Source of the DNA: Bifidobacterium crudilactis
GTDB lineage: Bacteria; Actinomycetota; Actinomycetes; Actinomycetales; Bifidobacteriaceae
Reading direction: 5' to 3'
Assembly: GCF_000738005.1 (NCBI RefSeq)
Contig: NZ_JHAL01000002.1
Span: forward strand, 1,238,634 to 1,302,633
Length of the DNA stretch: 64,000 bases
Positions 10,025 to 18,706 of this stretch are shown here, piece after piece. The first letter of the stretch is position 1. Each line of letters starts with the position of its first letter. Both the position numbers and the translations under genes were made by a program. The notes below the pieces were generated by a model. That model ran no database searches. It was not told where the DNA came from and was given only the letters and a program-made list of their open reading frames with translations.

Positions 10025-10750
10025 TCACACTCCGACCGCTTCCAAGGCCTGCTCCAATGTGAAGGCTCCTGCATACAGTGATTTGCCGAGTATGGCAGAG
10101 TCGACGCCCAGGTCGTTGAGTTCAGTGATCGCGCGAAGATCATCCAGAGTGGAGATACCACCGGACGCGGTGATCTTCGCCTCGCTGCGCTCCGCGACTT
10201 CCCTGAGCAGATCGATGTTAGGACCCTGCATCATGCCGTCCCGCGTCACGTCGGTGACGACATAGCGCGAGCAGCCGACGTCATCGAGGGCCTTCATCGT
10301 CTCGAAGAGATCTCCCCCTTCGCGGGTCCATCCTCGCGCAGCCAAGGTATGCCCGCGGACATCCAGCCCGATGGCGACCCGGTCGCCATATCGACCGATG
10401 ACCTTGGCTGTCCATTCAGGATTTTCCAAAGCCGCGGTGCCGATATTCACACGCGATGCACCCGCATCGAGAGCGGCCTGGAGACTGTCATCATCCCGGA
10501 CACCGCCACTCATCTCGATATGCACCTGATCGCCGAGCTCAGACACGATGCTTCTGAGCTCCGCACGGTTGTCTCCTGTACCGAAGGCTGCATCCAAATC
10601 GACCAGATGAATCCATTCGGCGCCACTGCGCAGCCACGTCCGAGCCGCTTCCAGAGGGCTGCCGTAATCGGTTTCCGAACCGGATTCGCCCTGACGAAGA
10701 CGAACGGCTTTGCCGTCACGAACATCGACAGCGGGGAGAAGCGTCAACAT
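10025..10750 (-). CDS. priA: Bifunctional HisA/TrpF phosphoribosyl isomerase
   Basis: A (beta-alpha)8 isomerase for histidine biosynthesis (ProFAR to PRFAR). In actinobacteria the enzyme usually also performs the TrpF step (PRA isomerase) of tryptophan synthesis. Visible are the catalytic aspartates in [10 protein letters not shown] and VVTDVTRDG and the RGW motif in [11 protein letters not shown], which carries the Arg and Trp residues linked with PriA dual specificity. The start at 10750 is favoured over an ATG 27 bp upstream because AAAGGA sits eight bases before it. It lies 71 bp after hisH on the same strand. Dual specificity is inferred from the motif; no trpF is visible in this window. 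Confidence 0.93.
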   Translation of the reverse strand: MLTLLPAVDVRDGKAVRLRQGESGSETDYGSPLEAARTWLRSGAEWIHLVDLDAAFGTGDNRAELRSIVSELGDQVHIEMSGGVRDDDSLQAALDAGASRVNIGTAALENPEWTAKVIGRYGDRVAIGLDVRGHTLAARGWTREGGDLFETMKALDDVGCSRYVVTDVTRDGMMQGPNIDLLREVAERSEAKITASGGISTLDDLRAITELNDLGVDSAILGKSLYAGAFTLEQALEAVGV

Positions 10751-10821
10751 ATCACAGTCCTTTCCACAAATGCTCACAATATTCTAAGCCGAACATCGGC
10801 ACTTCCCCTCCATCGGCGCAA

Positions 10822-11499
10822 TCACCCGCAGTCGGGGAAGGTACCAATCCAGTTTCGCAACAACTGAGCCCCTGCCTGGGCGGATTTCTCCGGATGGAAC
10901 TGGGTGGCGCTCAGAGGCCCGCGCTCATACGCAGCCACGAAATGGCTGCGGCCATAATCGCACCAGGTGACCGTACCCTTCCCGTTTCCGTCCCCGATAC
11001 CGTCACCGCTCGAAAAGTCGACGTTGGGAACATCCTTGTCCTTGGCACCCATCGCCGCGTAGGAATGTACGAAATAGAAGCGTTCCGACTCGATGCCCGC
11101 CAGCAGGCGGCTACCGTGCCCTGCAGTGACGGTGTTCCAACCCATATGCGGCACCACATCCGCATCGAGGGCGGTGACCTCTCCCCCTATAAGTCCAAGT
11201 CCCTGGGCGTTTTCGTCATGCTCCGTACCGGATTCGAACATGATCTGTTCGCCGACGCAGACGCCGAGCACCGGCCTTCCGGCCTGCAGGCGGTCCTGAA
11301 TCACCCGATCGCCACGCACCGAACGAAGCCCCTCCATGCAGGCGGCAAAAGCCCCCACCCCGGGCACCACCAGACCGTCGGCCTCCAAGGACGCACGATA
11401 ATCCGAAGTCAGTGTCACATCGGCTCCCAGATTGTACACAGCTCTGAGCATCGAGCGAACATTGCCGAATCCATAGTCAAACACCACTATTGAAGTCAT
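10822..11499 (-). CDS. hisH: Imidazole glycerol phosphate synthase, glutaminase subunit
   Basis: The class I glutamine amidotransferase subunit that feeds ammonia to HisF. The catalytic cysteine is in LGVCVGEQIMFE and the His/Glu pair is in ATQFHPEKS. The oxyanion strand PGVGAF and the conserved PHMGWN are present. The start at 11499 has AAGGAG upstream; a GTG six codons earlier overlaps the preceding gene's stop and is less likely. At 225 residues the protein is a little long because of an inserted Gly/Asp-rich loop (SSGDGIGDGNGKG). HisF is not encoded in this window, so its partner must lie elsewhere. Confidence 0.94.
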   Translation of the reverse strand: MTSIVVFDYGFGNVRSMLRAVYNLGADVTLTSDYRASLEADGLVVPGVGAFAACMEGLRSVRGDRVIQDRLQAGRPVLGVCVGEQIMFESGTEHDENAQGLGLIGGEVTALDADVVPHMGWNTVTAGHGSRLLAGIESERFYFVHSYAAMGAKDKDVPNVDFSSGDGIGDGNGKGTVTWCDYGRSHFVAAYERGPLSATQFHPEKSAQAGAQLLRNWIGTFPDCG

Positions 11500-11513
11500 T
11501 GATATCTCCTTGC

Positions 11514-12314
11514 TCACTCATCCTCTGAAGATGCGCCGCGTTCCGAGAAACCGGGTCTTGTGTGACGATTGATGATTTCCATGGCCGACTCATCGTTCAA
11601 ATTCGCAGTGTCGGTCACAGCATAACCGTCGACCTGAACCATGCTGAGCGTGGATGCGCCGATGAGCAGATCCTCCACGCATGAGGATGTCGATGCGAAC
11701 AGCACAGGTGGCGAGAAGGTCTCTCCCGATGCTCCGTTCAGCCAAAGCGTGGCTTCAAGCTTGTCGGCGCGATTCACCGCCAGCACCGCAGACAGTCCTG
11801 AAATCACGGATGTCAGATCACCCACGGCGCTTTCAGGCTCATCTCCGGTAAGGTCCTTGAGCACTGCAAACGCGCCTTCAGGTGTATCGACGCATGATGC
11901 CGACACGCCTGCCAGGTGACAGAAGGCGGCAAGCAACTCCGCCGACGACAGCCTGGTGATAATCGTAGCTATCTTCGCTTTGTTGCCGATAAGCCCTTCC
12001 AGCTCGTCGTCGAAGTCCAACCCAACGTCCGGATGTTCGGCATCCGCCGATGATGGGTTCCCCGCATCGCCCTCATGAGAGGCATCTGCGGAGGCGGATT
12101 GATTCGCATCTTTCGCAGCCCCCTCACCGGAGCTGCCCAAGGTCGCATTGTCGGCATCAGAGGAAGTGGAGGCCTTCCCCGAGGCAAAGCCCTCCTCAGC
12201 ATTCATCTCCCGCTCGAAACCTGCTATCGCAGCGTTGATTTCCTCATCGCTCAGACGATACTCATCACCTGACTCGAATGCATCGTCACGCCGCTTATCG
12301 TCGCTATTGCTCAC
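11514..12314 (-). CDS. Acidic protein of unknown function in the his operon
   Basis: A 266-residue, strongly acidic protein that I do not recognise by function. It starts with a charged segment ([19 protein letters not shown]), passes through a low-complexity Ala/Ser/Asp linker (about residues 40-105) and ends in a more ordered domain of about 150 residues ([16 protein letters not shown] ... [19 protein letters not shown]). The start ATG overlaps the hisB stop (ATGA, 12311-12314), and the stop lies 14 bp before hisH, so it is translationally coupled inside the his run. The position suggests a conserved accessory gene of bifidobacterial his operons; the role is unknown. Confidence 0.8.
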   Translation of the reverse strand: MSNSDDKRRDDAFESGDEYRLSDEEINAAIAGFEREMNAEEGFASGKASTSSDADNATLGSSGEGAAKDANQSASADASHEGDAGNPSSADAEHPDVGLDFDDELEGLIGNKAKIATIITRLSSAELLAAFCHLAGVSASCVDTPEGAFAVLKDLTGDEPESAVGDLTSVISGLSAVLAVNRADKLEATLWLNGASGETFSPPVLFASTSSCVEDLLIGASTLSMVQVDGYAVTDTANLNDESAMEIINRHTRPGFSERGASSEDE

Positions 12315-12910
12315 AGCGCACCCTTGGTGCTGGGAATGCCCGAAACCCTTGGGTCGAGTTCGACCGCTCCACGCAATGCACGGGCGAGAGCCTTGAATTC
12401 GGCTTCCGCGATGTGGTGGGGGTCGCGTCCGGAATGCAGCGTCAGGTGCAGGCAGATACCGGCATGGAAGGCGATGGACTCCATGACGTGACGAACCAGC
12501 GACCCCGTGAAATGGCCGCCAATCATGGCGTATTCGAAGCCCTCAGGCTCCCCCGTGCACACAGCATATGGGCGACCCGAAATATCCACTACCGCCGTGG
12601 CCAGTGCCTCATCCAACGGCACGGTGGCATCAGCGAAGCGTCGAATCCCCCGCTTGTCACCCAAAGCCTGCTTCAAGGCTTCACCGAACACTATGGCGAT
12701 GTCCTCGACCGTGTGATGGGCGTCGATGTCGGTGTCCCCAGTGGCCTTGATGGTCAAATCGATAAGCGAATGCTTGCCCAGAGCGGTCATCATATGGTTA
12801 TAGAACGGCACGCTGGTATCAATCTGCGTTTTGCCAGTGCCATCGAGGTTCAGGCTCAATTCGACCTGGGACTCGCTGGTAGCCCGTGTTATCGAGGCTG
12901 TTCTATCCAT
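12311..12910 (-). CDS. hisB: Imidazoleglycerol-phosphate dehydratase
   Basis: A 199-residue monofunctional HisB that dehydrates IGP to imidazole-acetol phosphate. The metal-binding motifs are [17 protein letters not shown] and its C-terminal counterpart [15 protein letters not shown]. The [13 protein letters not shown] block is also present. A strong ribosome-binding site (AAGGAG, seven bases before the ATG) fixes the start. In the direction of transcription the preceding his gene, hisC, is more than 4.6 kb away because of the adhesin region. This hisB therefore needs its own promoter or read-through from the adhesin gene. The leader at 12911-13094 shows no promoter I would assert. Confidence 0.96.
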   Translation of the reverse strand: MDRTASITRATSESQVELSLNLDGTGKTQIDTSVPFYNHMMTALGKHSLIDLTIKATGDTDIDAHHTVEDIAIVFGEALKQALGDKRGIRRFADATVPLDEALATAVVDISGRPYAVCTGEPEGFEYAMIGGHFTGSLVRHVMESIAFHAGICLHLTLHSGRDPHHIAEAEFKALARALRGAVELDPRVSGIPSTKGAL

Positions 12911-13094
12911 GGTTTCTCCTTAGTGGAAGGTATCTGATACTCAGCATAACGACTCATGGCTACAGGCGACGTTGGCGTTCTCATAGAATCACAGTCATAT
13001 CTAGAGTCAGAGCATCCACCTTATCCCCGTCAAGCCGACATTCCTGGGAGAGCGGTTAAAATCGTGAGCCACACCGGATATCTGGCCGTGTAGA

Positions 13095-13167
13095 AGATAA
13101 CTGCACTAAAAGGACAGCTTTTCCGGTGAAGTATCACCAAATTGCTGTCCTTTTAGTGCAGTTATCT
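13095..13167. repeat. Nested palindrome, family A, copy 1
   Basis: Perfect 24-bp arms (13095-13118 and 13144-13167, core ATAACTGCACTAAAAGGACA) enclose a 25-bp loop. The loop contains a second small hairpin, GGTGA-AGTA-TCACC (13125-13138). It starts 25 bp after the stop of the minus-strand adhesin gene and could end that transcript, but three further copies (32.1, 34.6 and 60.2 kb) occur in other contexts. It is therefore a dispersed element and not simply a terminator. Confidence 0.9.
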
Positions 13168-13192
13168 CCGTTTAAGGCCCAGGCCGGAACAG

Positions 13193-16100
13193 CTAGACCA
13201 GGTTCGCGTCGCGTTCCGCCCGCTTGGAGAGGACATAAGGGCGGACGGCGAACACGAGCATCAGACCTCCGACGATGAGCAGGATGAGAATACCCATACC
13301 ACCCGTGTAGGGCAGGTTCGCCAGGCTCCACGCCGGGTCAAGGACCGTGACTTGCCTGCCATCCTTAGACACGTAGGCGAGGTTCGTACCCGCCGTGGCA
13401 TACGTGACCTTCGTGACCTGCGTGGCATCCTCATTCCACACGGGACGGATATCCACCGTGAAATCCGACACCCTGAAATAGCCCGACGGAGCCTTCGTCT
13501 CCTTGAAGGACAGCTCACGAGCCTCCACACCCTGCAACGACAACGTGCCGTCAGTATGCGTCGTCACGGCCTGCGTGGCACCACCCTCACCGGACACCGC
13601 CAGACGGTACACACCATCAACCACCTTCTCGAACCTCAACGGCTCCCCGTCACGGGACACCTCGAACCCCACACCACCAAGCGTCGTCGACCGGTCATCC
13701 TTATCCAGCTTCACCACATCCACCGTGAACGAATACACGTTCGCCGTGGCACTCTTGGACTCCGTGCCATCGCCGTTATCCGTCCAACCTTCAGTCGCAC
13801 TGTCCGTATAGGAGCGGGTCAGGGTCACGGCATTCACATTCGGCTTCAACGACTCCCCCTCAACAGGAGACGACACCACAGCCGACGCATTCAACACCGC
13901 CCTATAGCGGATGCGAATCAACGAATCCACAGGCACAGCATCCTGGTTCCGCACACCAGAACCACTCGACTCCGCGAATACGGCCTTCAACCCGTCCACA
14001 CTCAACGTGTCACCAGACACCGCAATCGACGAGGGCGGCAAAGTCTGCGGCTCCGTGGGCGAGAGCGCATCCACGAACACCTCAACCCCCGACCCATCGG
14101 CAGGCAACGTCAACCCCGACGCCGCCTCATCAGCCACATCGAACACATACGAGTCATACGACACATTCGACAACCCACTCAAATCAGGCACCCGAAGCGC
14201 AACCTCAAACTCCACCTCGGAGCCCACATCGAAGCCATCCATACCCGCATCGTTCACTATCCGCTTCGCAATATCCGTCACCGTGGTCTTCAACGCCGCC
14301 TGGCCCAATCGAGGCTTACCCTTCACCCCAGCGTCAGCGAAATCCACCATCCCGTCCTCGACCACGTCCTCCATCGCCTCGTTGAATACCTTCGTGCCCA
14401 CGATAATCGGCAGGGACGTGCCACTGGAATCGACAATCAGATACAAGCCAGGACCAGACACCGGCAAGGTCACGGGACTGTCAACAGGAGCGTCCAAACC
14501 ATTCAACGGCACCGGCTCAGCAGTCAATCCACTCGCATCCTCAGCCAGCGCCTGAGCAAACAACTGCAACTGACCCGCATACGGACTGAACGCCGAAGTC
14601 ACATCCTCACTAGCAGGGTCAGTCGGATACCCAAGCCACCTGGACGCCACCCAGCCAATCGGGTTATCCGCATCCACATCAGCTCCACCAGCAGTTTCAG
14701 CAGCCGTCTTCAACACCGTGCCCAAATCCTCGGGAGTATCCAAACGCACACTCTTCAACGCTCCAGTCTGCGTGAACAAAGTCTCGTCATACTCGCCGAT
14801 ACGGTATGCCGTCAACGTGCCCGAAGTCTGGCCTGTCAGTGAAATACCGAATGAGCGTGGAACATACTCTTTACCATCTTTGATGGTCACACGGTTGGCG
14901 GTTGTCGCACGATTCGACCACCCCTTCTCGGCGCTCCCATTCTCCTGACCCCAAAAATAAAAGTCCAGAACCTTGCCTGCCGGGAAAACAGAAGTGTCGA
15001 TATTCCCATCCTCGCTGAAGCCCGAAGCGAACACCGAACCATCCTCAGCAGTAGGGTCAACGGCCTTCCAACCATATCCATCTATCGAAGCGTCCTCGTC
15101 GGCATCAACCATCAACGTGCCAGGAACTGAGTCAAGCTTTGAGTCTTTCAGAGACCAATTCTCATCAGCAAATGTCAACCTCAACGAATCATCATCATCC
15201 AACACCTGAGTCTGATTCTCACTATGCGCAGACAACAACAGATTGTCCAACTTCAAACGAAAAGCCGGCCGCAACGCAGCTTCCGGCGCCATGTAGCCCG
15301 TAAACATCTCTCCTCTTGCATAAACGTTTACAGTGTAATTGGCCCCAGTGTGGTTAGCGGAGCGTAGCCACAATCTTTCGTTGCCTCCGTCAATGTTGCG
15401 ATTGGCATATTCGCTCTGAGTATCTGCGGGGGGAATGTTGAAATACACTGATATATCACCAGTCGACAACGGAAAGACCTTATAGGCATAAACCGACAGC
15501 CGTTGTGCGGTATAGCTACCAGAACCACATCCATTGGAGGAAGTGCAAACACCCTCCACACTTCTGTTGATGATGGAGTCTTTCTCGGACTGCGAGTAAT
15601 TCCTGTCTGCAACGCTGTCAGAAACCACTGCAGTATTTGACTTTCCACTGGAATAATCATAATAATTGCAGTCTTGGGAACTACAAGCCTTCCAGGGTTG
15701 GAACCGGAAGCCATTCGTGCTCATATGGTCCGCAGCCAACAACACTTCATCAGATAGCAACGATGTCGTAGCGGACTGCAAACCTACATATCCGGCATCA
15801 GGAATACTCGATATAGCACCGAGCCCCAGCGTCTTGTACCCACCAGACAATGTCAGACTGTCATAGGTCTCGCTAGAAGCCGTTTTCCCAAACATGATTC
15901 TTCTGACATTAATCCACCCATCCTGAGGCACATCAGGCGTCTCGTTGTCTTTATCAACAACAGGCATCACCTTGCCATCGCCATCGGTATCTTTCAAAGC
16001 ACTGAAATAGCCATCAGGTCCATAATCATTCGCATCAGCAACCGCTTCATGCACCGGCGTCGATACGAGTATTCCTGCAATGAGCACGAACATAGCAAAA

Positions 16101-16207
16101 GCGAAAGCAATGCAGGTCAGGAGTTTCCTCTTGTAATCGCCAGGGCGTTTTCCCTCGCTGCGCTCCAGATGACGACAACATGCAACAAACGTACGCAACC
16201 GACCCAT
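13193..16207 (-). CDS. Sortase-anchored surface adhesin (SpaA/Cna-B type, LPYTG)
   Basis: A ~1004-residue wall-anchored protein. A long basic N terminus precedes a signal or membrane segment (CIAFAFAMFVLIAGILVSTP). Next comes a region resembling DUF6273, with ERLWLRSANHTG and ALRPAFRLKLDNLLLS. A fimbrial D2-like isopeptide domain follows (about residues 640-815), then a Cna-B-like domain that carries the E-box FKETKAPSGYF. The C terminus has LPYTG (about 965-969), a hydrophobic stretch and a basic tail (RPYVLSKRAERD). No sortase and no second pilin gene are next to it, so it is either a stand-alone adhesin or served by a sortase elsewhere. The gene sits between hisC and hisB. The start is uncertain: GTG at 16222 is also possible, and a 9-G tract lies just upstream. 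Confidence 0.9.
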   Translation of the reverse strand: MGRLRTFVACCRHLERSEGKRPGDYKRKLLTCIAFAFAMFVLIAGILVSTPVHEAVADANDYGPDGYFSALKDTDGDGKVMPVVDKDNETPDVPQDGWINVRRIMFGKTASSETYDSLTLSGGYKTLGLGAISSIPDAGYVGLQSATTSLLSDEVLLAADHMSTNGFRFQPWKACSSQDCNYYDYSSGKSNTAVVSDSVADRNYSQSEKDSIINRSVEGVCTSSNGCGSGSYTAQRLSVYAYKVFPLSTGDISVYFNIPPADTQSEYANRNIDGGNERLWLRSANHTGANYTVNVYARGEMFTGYMAPEAALRPAFRLKLDNLLLSAHSENQTQVLDDDDSLRLTFADENWSLKDSKLDSVPGTLMVDADEDASIDGYGWKAVDPTAEDGSVFASGFSEDGNIDTSVFPAGKVLDFYFWGQENGSAEKGWSNRATTANRVTIKDGKEYVPRSFGISLTGQTSGTLTAYRIGEYDETLFTQTGALKSVRLDTPEDLGTVLKTAAETAGGADVDADNPIGWVASRWLGYPTDPASEDVTSAFSPYAGQLQLFAQALAEDASGLTAEPVPLNGLDAPVDSPVTLPVSGPGLYLIVDSSGTSLPIIVGTKVFNEAMEDVVEDGMVDFADAGVKGKPRLGQAALKTTVTDIAKRIVNDAGMDGFDVGSEVEFEVALRVPDLSGLSNVSYDSYVFDVADEAASGLTLPADGSGVEVFVDALSPTEPQTLPPSSIAVSGDTLSVDGLKAVFAESSGSGVRNQDAVPVDSLIRIRYRAVLNASAVVSSPVEGESLKPNVNAVTLTRSYTDSATEGWTDNGDGTESKSATANVYSFTVDVVKLDKDDRSTTLGGVGFEVSRDGEPLRFEKVVDGVYRLAVSGEGGATQAVTTHTDGTLSLQGVEARELSFKETKAPSGYFRVSDFTVDIRPVWNEDATQVTKVTYATAGTNLAYVSKDGRQVTVLDPAWSLANLPYTGGMGILILLIVGGLMLVFAVRPYVLSKRAERDANLV

Positions 16208-16222
16208 AAGAGCACCACCCAC

Positions 16223-16578
16223 CTAAGCGAAAACAGCACCCCCCCCCGCGACCGTTCTTAACCCAGCGGAACGCCTGGAATCAGCGGGAGGAACATGCGA
16301 CGAACATGATGAGTAACATCATACATGACGTTTAACTTTGCTGTGCAGATTTCATCTTTATCAGATGCACTCCACGAATTATCAAGGTCTCCTGCCAGAC
16401 CCCGACCGCACACGGGATAATTGCGAATTTCCTCTAAGACATGCAAGACCGGTGTGGTCTGCTTATCTAGAGTCGGATTATCTAGGACTGGGCGCCTATG
16501 GGGAGCCCTGCATGATGTTGAGCTGCAGAAAGCCTTATCGGCTGAGCCTTTCCTTGAAGAAGCGCAGATGAAAGCGAG
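16223..16578. other. Upstream region of the adhesin gene
   Basis: No convincing gene is seen here. Nine cytosines at 16239-16247 (nine G on the adhesin strand) lie 31-40 bp before the ATG at 16207. The remaining sequence would have to hold the adhesin promoter on the minus strand. A weak minus-strand open frame (16258-16602) has no protein-like character. Confidence 0.5.
16239..16247 (-). promoter_or_regulatory. Homopolymeric G9 tract 5' of the adhesin gene
   Basis: A run of nine identical bases directly upstream of a surface-protein gene. Such tracts change length by slipped-strand mispairing and can switch expression of surface structures. Here the tract lies outside the annotated frame (an in-frame TAG follows it), so an effect would be on transcription, on mRNA leader structure, or through an alternative upstream start. 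The role is an inference. Confidence 0.5.
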
Positions 16579-16581
16579 TTG

Positions 16582-17051
16582 ATGATGAACGGCAAACAAC
16601 ACCCTGACTCCTTGGGGTTCTTGGACTGGATGAGCCTATTCGGGTTCCTGGGTTCCGTACTGCTAGGCACAGCGTTGCCCTTTTTTCTTGGGGTCTTTGC
16701 CGTTCATCGCTTGTTCCCCTTCGCAGAACTGAACTCCTGGGTCTACGGATGGCGTGCGGCAACAGGCATTCTAGGCATTTTTTGGTCTGGTTCTTCTCCA
16801 CCTACATCACCGACCGCTTGGCGAAACTATTCAGCGATAAACGCACGCACCCCGTACTCCACGAATTCGCCGTCGAAGCGCTCAGCGTGCTCGTACTATT
16901 CGTACTCATGTACTCACTCTTTGCCGCATGGCAGACCGCGTTACTGTGCTCGGTGGTGACGTCCATTCTGACAGTGGTATTCGGGCTGATAATCAACAAC
17001 TTATTTGACCGCACTGACAGGCAAGAAGAATCGAAAGACCACACAATCTGA
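16582..17051 (+). pseudogene. Small membrane protein, frameshifted at a T6 tract
   Basis: Two overlapping frames together encode one ~155-residue membrane protein. The first frame (from 16582) carries LFGFLGSVLLGTALPFFLGVF and a second hydrophobic segment. Near 16778-16783 (TTTTTT) the reading must drop back one base to continue as FLVWFFSTYITDRLAKLFSD. Two further membrane segments then follow, down to 17051. Without the shift, the first frame yields a Ser/Pro-rich tail that looks non-coding. It may be a pseudogene, a slip-tract switch or a sequencing error. I do not recognise the family. It is transcribed divergently from the adhesin gene and may belong to the same inserted region. Confidence 0.6.
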
Positions 17052-17169
17052 TGTTGCATGGCAACAGCAAAGTTACGGAAATTCACAGCATTGGGTATTC
17101 ATTCGATGAAGATGGCAGTTACCGGGGAATGTAGCTGCAGGACAAAGCACAGCGAGGGGTTGCGTTAGA

Positions 17170-17550
17170 TTGTGAGAGGTTGCGTTACGTATTGCGACGT
17201 GTGGCAAGCGCTGCGCGCTTCTTTACAATCGCTGCAGCGATTGACTTCGCAGCCTTCGTAATCGCCGAAGCGATTACCTTCGCAGCCTTTGCGGCTGCTC
17301 ACCTCACCTAGCCGAAGCACACAGTGCTTCGGCCATAACGGTTCGGCTGCTCACCGAGCCTAAGGGATACCCACAGGGCATCCCTTCTGACGGCTCGGCC
17401 TTGGCGGGCGCTCACCTCGCCTAGCCCATGCAGGTTTCATGTGACAGTTTCCGCTTGAACCTCGTTGATTAATCGCTTTCAGCGATTCTTCGCGCCCTTG
17501 GCGGGCGCTCACTTCGCCTACGGGAAGCCCACTGGGCTTCCCGCTTAACG
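17170..17550. repeat. Modular hairpin repeat block downstream of hisC
   Basis: This gene-free stretch between the small membrane protein and hisC is packed with palindromes. Three units share a left flank GCTCACnnnnCCTA, then a hairpin with an ACA or ACT loop, then a right flank ending ACGGyTC. The stems differ completely: 17311-17333 (GCCGAAGCAC), 17362-17386 (AAGGGATACCC, one mismatch) and 17522-17542 (GGGAAGCCC). Further small hairpins of the type CAATCGC-GCGATTG and AAGCGC-GCGCTT lie between them. The same modules recur at 60257-60395. On the hisC strand the block begins directly after the stop codon. Confidence 0.85.
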
Positions 17551-17560
17551 GTTCAGAGGC

Positions 17561-18706
17561 TTAGAGACCGAGCACTTCGGTGAAGGCCTTGCGGAAGCGG
17601 GCCATCTCCTCGTCTGTACCCATGCATACGCGCAGCCAGCCTTCCGGGCCGACAACACGAATCAGCACGCCGCGGTCAAGCAGCTCCTGGAAGATGGCTT
17701 CACGATTGTCGAAGGTACCGAACAGCACGAAGTTCGACCCTGACGGAGCAACCCGAAGATTGGCGCCGTGATAACGCTGCTGAGCAAGCCATGAAGCAGT
17801 CCGTTCTCTGGTCTGCCTCAGATGCTCGACGGTACTGAGCTGCTCGTCCGTATGCTCGAAAGCCGCCAGCGCGGCGGCCTGAGTGACCGCACTCAGGTGG
17901 TAGGGCATACGCACGATACGCACCGCGTCGATGATTCCCTCGTCGGCGGCAAGATACCCTACGCGGGCTCCGGCAAAGGCGAAGGCCTTCGACATGGTCC
18001 TGCTGACCGCCAGATTCCTGTGTTTCGACACCAACGCCACAGCAGAAGGCGTACCAGGGTCACGGAACTCGATGTATGCTTCATCGACCACCAGAATCGG
18101 ATGGGCCCCTTCAGGAGCCCCGCTGACCGCGGCATGTTCGCACGCGTCGAGCAATGCTTCGATCTGCTCGTGAGGCAGCACGGTTCCCGTCGGATTGTTT
18201 GGGCTGGTCACCAGCACCATCGAGGGGCCGTACTCATTGATCGCCGCAATGGTGCCCGCGACATCCAGAGTGAAATCCTCGTTGCGATGAGCCAGCTTCC
18301 ATGTGGTGAAGGTGTCGCGAGCGTACTCGGGGTACATCGAATACGTCGGGTCGCAACCCAGCGCCGTGCGTCCAGGTCCTCCGAAGGCCTGGAACAGCTG
18401 CAGCATGATCTCATTCGAACCGTTGGCACCCCACAGCTGCTCCACGCGCAGACGTGCGCCGGATTCCTTCGCCAGATAATCGCTGAAAGCCTGTCGAAGT
18501 TCGATATGCTCCCTGTCCGGGTACCGGTTCAGCGTAGGGGCGATTTCCGCGACGCGCTTGGCGATGCTCTCCACAACGCTCGCTTCGAGCCGGTAGGGGT
18601 TCTCGTTGACGTTCAGACAGACCGGCACGTCAAGCTGCGGAGCGCCGTAAGGCTCCTCCCCCAGCAGGTCGTTGCGCAGAGGGATGCTTGCGGGGATGGC
18701 ACTCAT
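17561..18706 (-). CDS. hisC: Histidinol-phosphate aminotransferase
   Basis: A 381-residue PLP-dependent class I/II aminotransferase that converts imidazole-acetol phosphate to histidinol phosphate. The cofactor lysine lies in SRTMSKAFAFAGARVGY. The SPNNPTGT motif and the substrate-binding arginine region near the C terminus (GWLRVCMGT) are visible. Its ATG overlaps the hisD stop by four bases (18703-18706), so translation is coupled. Downstream the operon is broken: instead of hisB, the stop is followed by the modular hairpin block and the adhesin region. Confidence 0.96.
   Translation of the reverse strand: MSAIPASIPLRNDLLGEEPYGAPQLDVPVCLNVNENPYRLEASVVESIAKRVAEIAPTLNRYPDREHIELRQAFSDYLAKESGARLRVEQLWGANGSNEIMLQLFQAFGGPGRTALGCDPTYSMYPEYARDTFTTWKLAHRNEDFTLDVAGTIAAINEYGPSMVLVTSPNNPTGTVLPHEQIEALLDACEHAAVSGAPEGAHPILVVDEAYIEFRDPGTPSAVALVSKHRNLAVSRTMSKAFAFAGARVGYLAADEGIIDAVRIVRMPYHLSAVTQAAALAAFEHTDEQLSTVEHLRQTRERTASWLAQQRYHGANLRVAPSGSNFVLFGTFDNREAIFQELLDRGVLIRVVGPEGWLRVCMGTDEEMARFRKAFTEVLGL

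Noticed and set aside
13352..14842. Long plus-strand frame of 496 codons opposite the adhesin gene
   Set aside because: Arg/His-rich composition typical of an antisense shadow; the adhesin on the minus strand explains the open frame.
16258..16602. Minus-strand frame upstream of the adhesin gene as an N-terminal part joined through the G tract
   Set aside because: The peptide has no signal or adhesin features and ends in a stop before the tract.
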